Positions 61,500 through 64,000 of a DNA stretch of 64,000 bases are shown one piece after another. Below the pieces are notes generated by a model that was given only the letters and a program-made list of their open reading frames with translations, made no database searches and was not told the origin of the DNA. The first letter of the stretch is position 1; each line of letters starts with the position of its first letter. Source of the stretch: Carnobacterium_B sp045617425. GTDB lineage: Bacteria > Bacillota > Bacilli > Lactobacillales > Carnobacteriaceae. The position numbers and the translations under genes were made by a program. Where the stretch lies: the NCBI RefSeq assembly GCF_045617425.1, contig NZ_JAZLIO010000003.1:1-64000 (forward strand), written 5' to 3'.

Positions 61500-62906
61500 A
61501 TGGTAGTAGGAGATTTCGCAATAGAGTTAGATACAGTTGTCATCGGTTCTGGTCCAGGAGGATATGTAGCAGCCATTCGTGCTGCTCAAATGGGACAAAA
61601 AGTTGCCATCGTAGAAAAAGAGTATATTGGTGGGGTTTGTCTTAACGTTGGGTGTATTCCTTCTAAAGCACTAATCAGTGCTGGACATCATTATCAAGAT
61701 GCATTAGATTCATCTGTTTTTGGAGTTTCTGCTGAAAACGTGGTTCTAGATTTTGCTAAAACTCAAGAGTGGAAAAACAATAAAGTTGTAGCATCTTTAA
61801 CTAAAGGTGTTGAAGGTTTATTGAAAAAAAATAAAGTAGAGATTCTTCGTGGCGAAGCTTACTTCAATGATGAACATACTTTACGTGTAATGACTGAAGT
61901 AGCTGCACAAACGTATTCATTTAAGAATGCAATCGTTGCAACTGGTAGCCGTCCAATTGAAATCAAAGGTTTCAAATTTGGCAAACGTGTAATCGACTCA
62001 ACTGGTGGATTGGCTTTACCAGAAGTACCTAAAAAACTTGTTGTAGTTGGTGGCGGATATATTGGTAGTGAATTAGCTGGAGCTTACGCAAACTTAGGAG
62101 CTGAAGTAACCATTCTTGAATTTGCACCATCTATTTTACCAACATTCGAAAAAGACATGGTTAAATTAGTAACGGATAACTTTAAAAAGAAAAATGTTAC
62201 AATTGAAAACAATGCAATGGCTAAAGAAGCTGTTGAAACTGAAAATGGCGTATCTATCACTTATGAAGTGAAAGGCGAAGAAAAAACAATTGAAGCTGAT
62301 TATGTAATGGTAACAGTTGGTCGTCGTCCAAACACAGATGAACTAGGTTTAGAATCAACTGGTGTTGAAATGAATGAACGTGGACTTGTTAAAGTTGACG
62401 CTCAAGGTCGCACAAACGTGAAAAATATTTATGCAATCGGTGATATCACTCCAGGAGCAGCTTTGGCTCACAAAGCTAGTTATGAAGCAAAAATTGCTGC
62501 AGAAGCAATTTCTGGTAAAAAAGTTGCTATTGATTACAGAGCTATGCCTGCTGTTGCCTTTACAGATCCTGAACTAGCGGTTGTTGGTTATACAGCTGCA
62601 GAAGCTAAAGAAAAAGGATTAGATGTGAAAACTTCTAAATTCCCATTAGCTGGTAATGGACGTGCATTGTCTTTAAATGCTACTGAAGGTTTTGTTCGCC
62701 TAGTTACAACTAAAGATGAAGGTGTTATTGTAGGAGCTCAAATTGCTGGTGTTAGCGCTAGTGATGTAATTGCGGAGCTTGCTTTAGCAGTTGAATCAGG
62801 AATGGTTGCAGAAGATATTGCTTCAACTATTCATGCTCACCCATCTTTAGCTGAAGTATCTATGGATGCTGCTGAATTAGCTTTAGGTTTACCAATTCAC
62901 GCGTAA
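61500..62906 (+). CDS. pdhD: Dihydrolipoamide dehydrogenase (PDH E3)
   Basis: FAD enzyme reoxidising dihydrolipoamide with NAD, 468 residues. The FAD site is VVIGSGPGGYVAAIRAAQMG (about 13-32), the redox-active disulfide GGVCLNVGCIPSKAL (Cys45 and Cys50 approximately), the NAD site VVVGGGYIGSELAGAYANLG, and the catalytic His-Glu pair in HAHPSLAE near the end. It begins 12 bases after pdhC and closes the operon. Confidence 0.97.
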   Translation: MVVGDFAIELDTVVIGSGPGGYVAAIRAAQMGQKVAIVEKEYIGGVCLNVGCIPSKALISAGHHYQDALDSSVFGVSAENVVLDFAKTQEWKNNKVVASLTKGVEGLLKKNKVEILRGEAYFNDEHTLRVMTEVAAQTYSFKNAIVATGSRPIEIKGFKFGKRVIDSTGGLALPEVPKKLVVVGGGYIGSELAGAYANLGAEVTILEFAPSILPTFEKDMVKLVTDNFKKKNVTIENNAMAKEAVETENGVSITYEVKGEEKTIEADYVMVTVGRRPNTDELGLESTGVEMNERGLVKVDAQGRTNVKNIYAIGDITPGAALAHKASYEAKIAAEAISGKKVAIDYRAMPAVAFTDPELAVVGYTAAEAKEKGLDVKTSKFPLAGNGRALSLNATEGFVRLVTTKDEGVIVGAQIAGVSASDVIAELALAVESGMVAEDIASTIHAHPSLAEVSMDAAELALGLPIHA

Positions 62907-62970
62907 TTATTAAAAGAACTACTATTTTTGTAGTCGTCCTAATTGAACCAATTAAGACGTGTCCATACTG

Positions 62971-63014
62971 AAAAAGGGCTTCTCATTCTTATTTGGAATG
63001 AGAAGCTCTTTTTA
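62971..63014 (+). terminator. Terminator after the PDH operon
   Basis: An 18-bp stem with one mismatch (AAAAAGGGCTTCTCATTC and complement) with an 8-nt loop and a T-run. Confidence 0.93.
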
Positions 63015-63142
63015 ACTTTTTAATTAGTTAAAAGTTCATTATACCCACTTTAACTGGTTAGTTTGGTATACTAAGCTTGTTAGAGTTGGGTTTATTATAA
63101 TAAATAAAAGGAATCGCACTTATAAAGTTGGGGGGAGATCAA

Positions 63143-64000
63143 ATGAAAAGTGATAAAAAAATTCTAGTTGTTGGATCAGACGATATCGCCTATCATTTTT
63201 GTTTTTTAAGCATGACAACATTAAATGTAAAAGAAGTTTATCTGTATCCACTTCCAATTCCTCAAGAAGATAAAACGAATGATTTGCAGTATGCTTCCGA
63301 GTTATTTCCTATGAGTAAAATAAAAATGGGCAATGAAAAAGATTATGCAGATGCGGATATTTTAATTTTAACCGCAAAAGAGAACCGACTAGAAAACGAA
63401 TCAGATTCAGAATACCTTAGAAGAAATATTTTATTGGTACGTAAAATGATTAATCAAGCAATGGCTTCAGGTTTTAGTGGATTAATTATTGTTGCGAATA
63501 AATTAGATGATTTGTTTACATACTTAGTTTGGAAATTTTCTGGCTTACCCAAAAATAAAATTATCGGATTAGGAACATACATTGATACTGTTTATTTCCA
63601 AAAATTATTAAGTGAATCGCTAGATGTTTCTTTTAATGAAGTTAAAGGGTATATTATCGGAGGAAGCAACCCTTTGCAAAAAACAGTTGCCTGGAGTCGT
63701 TCAAGTATGGGAGGAAATTCAGTATTAGGCTTAACAATGGATCCAAATACTAATTTTAACCAAGATGATATGAGTATAATAGAAGAAAAGATAGCTAAAC
63801 GGAATCGAATGAACGAAAATAAAGAATTGACATTAACAACTGCAACAGCTTTAATTGAACTGGTCCAGTATATTTTAACAAATAAAAAAGCCATTGTACC
63901 ACTTGTTCACCTTATGGACATTGGTGAATTGAAAGATATACCTTTATCTATACCTGTAATCTTAGGAGAGAATGGTATAAGACAAATTGCAGGATTGAAT
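63143..64000 (+). CDS. Lactate/malate-dehydrogenase-like protein, catalytically degenerate, 3' end outside window
   Basis: ATG 63143 follows GGGGGAG and the frame stays open to the window end (286 codons). The protein (MKSDKKILVVGSDDIAYHFCF...) has the overall order of an L-LDH: N-terminal Rossmann strand, KLDDLFTYLVWKFSGLPKNKIIGLG like NPVDxxTYxxxKxSGxPxxxVIGxG, and a VKGYIIGG block. However the GxGxxG is GSDDIA, the substrate-binding Arg171 position is Tyr (YIDTVYF for LDTARF), and the catalytic His of GEHGD is absent (GGSNPLQ). So it is probably a pseudoenzyme or has a changed reaction. It lies next to the PDH operon. Confidence 0.75.
   Translation, partial: MKSDKKILVVGSDDIAYHFCFLSMTTLNVKEVYLYPLPIPQEDKTNDLQYASELFPMSKIKMGNEKDYADADILILTAKENRLENESDSEYLRRNILLVRKMINQAMASGFSGLIIVANKLDDLFTYLVWKFSGLPKNKIIGLGTYIDTVYFQKLLSESLDVSFNEVKGYIIGGSNPLQKTVAWSRSSMGGNSVLGLTMDPNTNFNQDDMSIIEEKIAKRNRMNENKELTLTTATALIELVQYILTNKKAIVPLVHLMDIGELKDIPLSIPVILGENGIRQIAGLN

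Overview
The window is a chromosomal segment of a low-GC Gram-positive bacterium of the order Lactobacillales, most likely Carnobacterium or a close relative. The evidence is the AT-rich base composition, T-box and L21 leader RNAs, a 6S RNA upstream of rarA, Prp-processed ribosomal protein L27, bifunctional GshAB, pyruvate oxidase, the EfrAB exporter, LiaFSR and a PDH operon. Genus is inference; there is no rRNA in the window. No CRISPR array, complete insertion sequence or prophage is visible. Most genes are on the + strand.

Layout. 1-4.7 kb: cold-shock protein, then mreBCD and minCD (cell shape and division-site placement). 4.6-8.0 kb: an amino-acid ABC transporter with two tandem binding lipoproteins, behind a T-box leader whose specifier loop appears to read CAC (His). 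8.1-9.2 kb: L21 leader, rplU, prp, rpmA. 9.4-11.7 kb: ytxK-type methyltransferase and ackA. 11.7-14.3 kb (minus strand): universal stress protein, a small membrane protein, 6S RNA and rarA. 14.5-18.6 kb: an unrecognised membrane coiled-coil protein, an all-alpha NTP pyrophosphatase and gshAB. 18.6-25 kb: cysteine desulfurase, DUF1831, mnmA, a TPR protein and recD2. 25-34 kb: lipid kinase, YitT-family protein, then T-box-alaS, ireB, yqgF, DUF1292, mltG, udk and greA, an order familiar from Bacillus. 34-39.8 kb: liaFSR, a KtrA-type protein, an IscA/HesB-like protein, and minus-strand rnjA-rpoY. 40-44.7 kb: the heterodimeric ABC exporter EfrAB and a Cof-type HAD phosphatase. 44.7-47.8 kb: an atypical single tRNA, two small unknown proteins and pyruvate oxidase. 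47.8-52.3 kb: the accessory part of the window, with a truncated GNAT pseudogene, a decayed ORF, a GIY-YIG/Schlafen-group-3-type helicase fusion paired with a MazG-like pyrophosphohydrolase, and a shattered SEC-C gene. 52.3-54.7 kb: a GntR repressor divergent from a 6-phospho-beta-glucosidase, with a perfect inverted repeat between them. 54.9-64 kb: peptide deformylase, glutamate dehydrogenase, the pdhABCD operon behind a Rex-like operator, and an incomplete lactate-dehydrogenase-like gene lacking the usual catalytic residues.

How they fit together. Pyruvate is central: PDH makes acetyl-CoA, pyruvate oxidase makes acetyl phosphate and H2O2, and acetate kinase turns acetyl phosphate into ATP, while GshAB makes glutathione that can buffer oxidative stress. 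MreBCD, MinCD, MltG, IreB and LiaFSR cover envelope growth and envelope stress. IscS-type desulfurase, MnmA, AlaS and the two T-boxes cover tRNA modification and charging.

The strongest candidates for something new are the GIY-YIG-helicase/MazG pair in the decayed island, the lone tRNA-Ala(GGC)-like gene with its own promoter and terminator, and the catalytically degenerate LDH-like protein beside the PDH operon.
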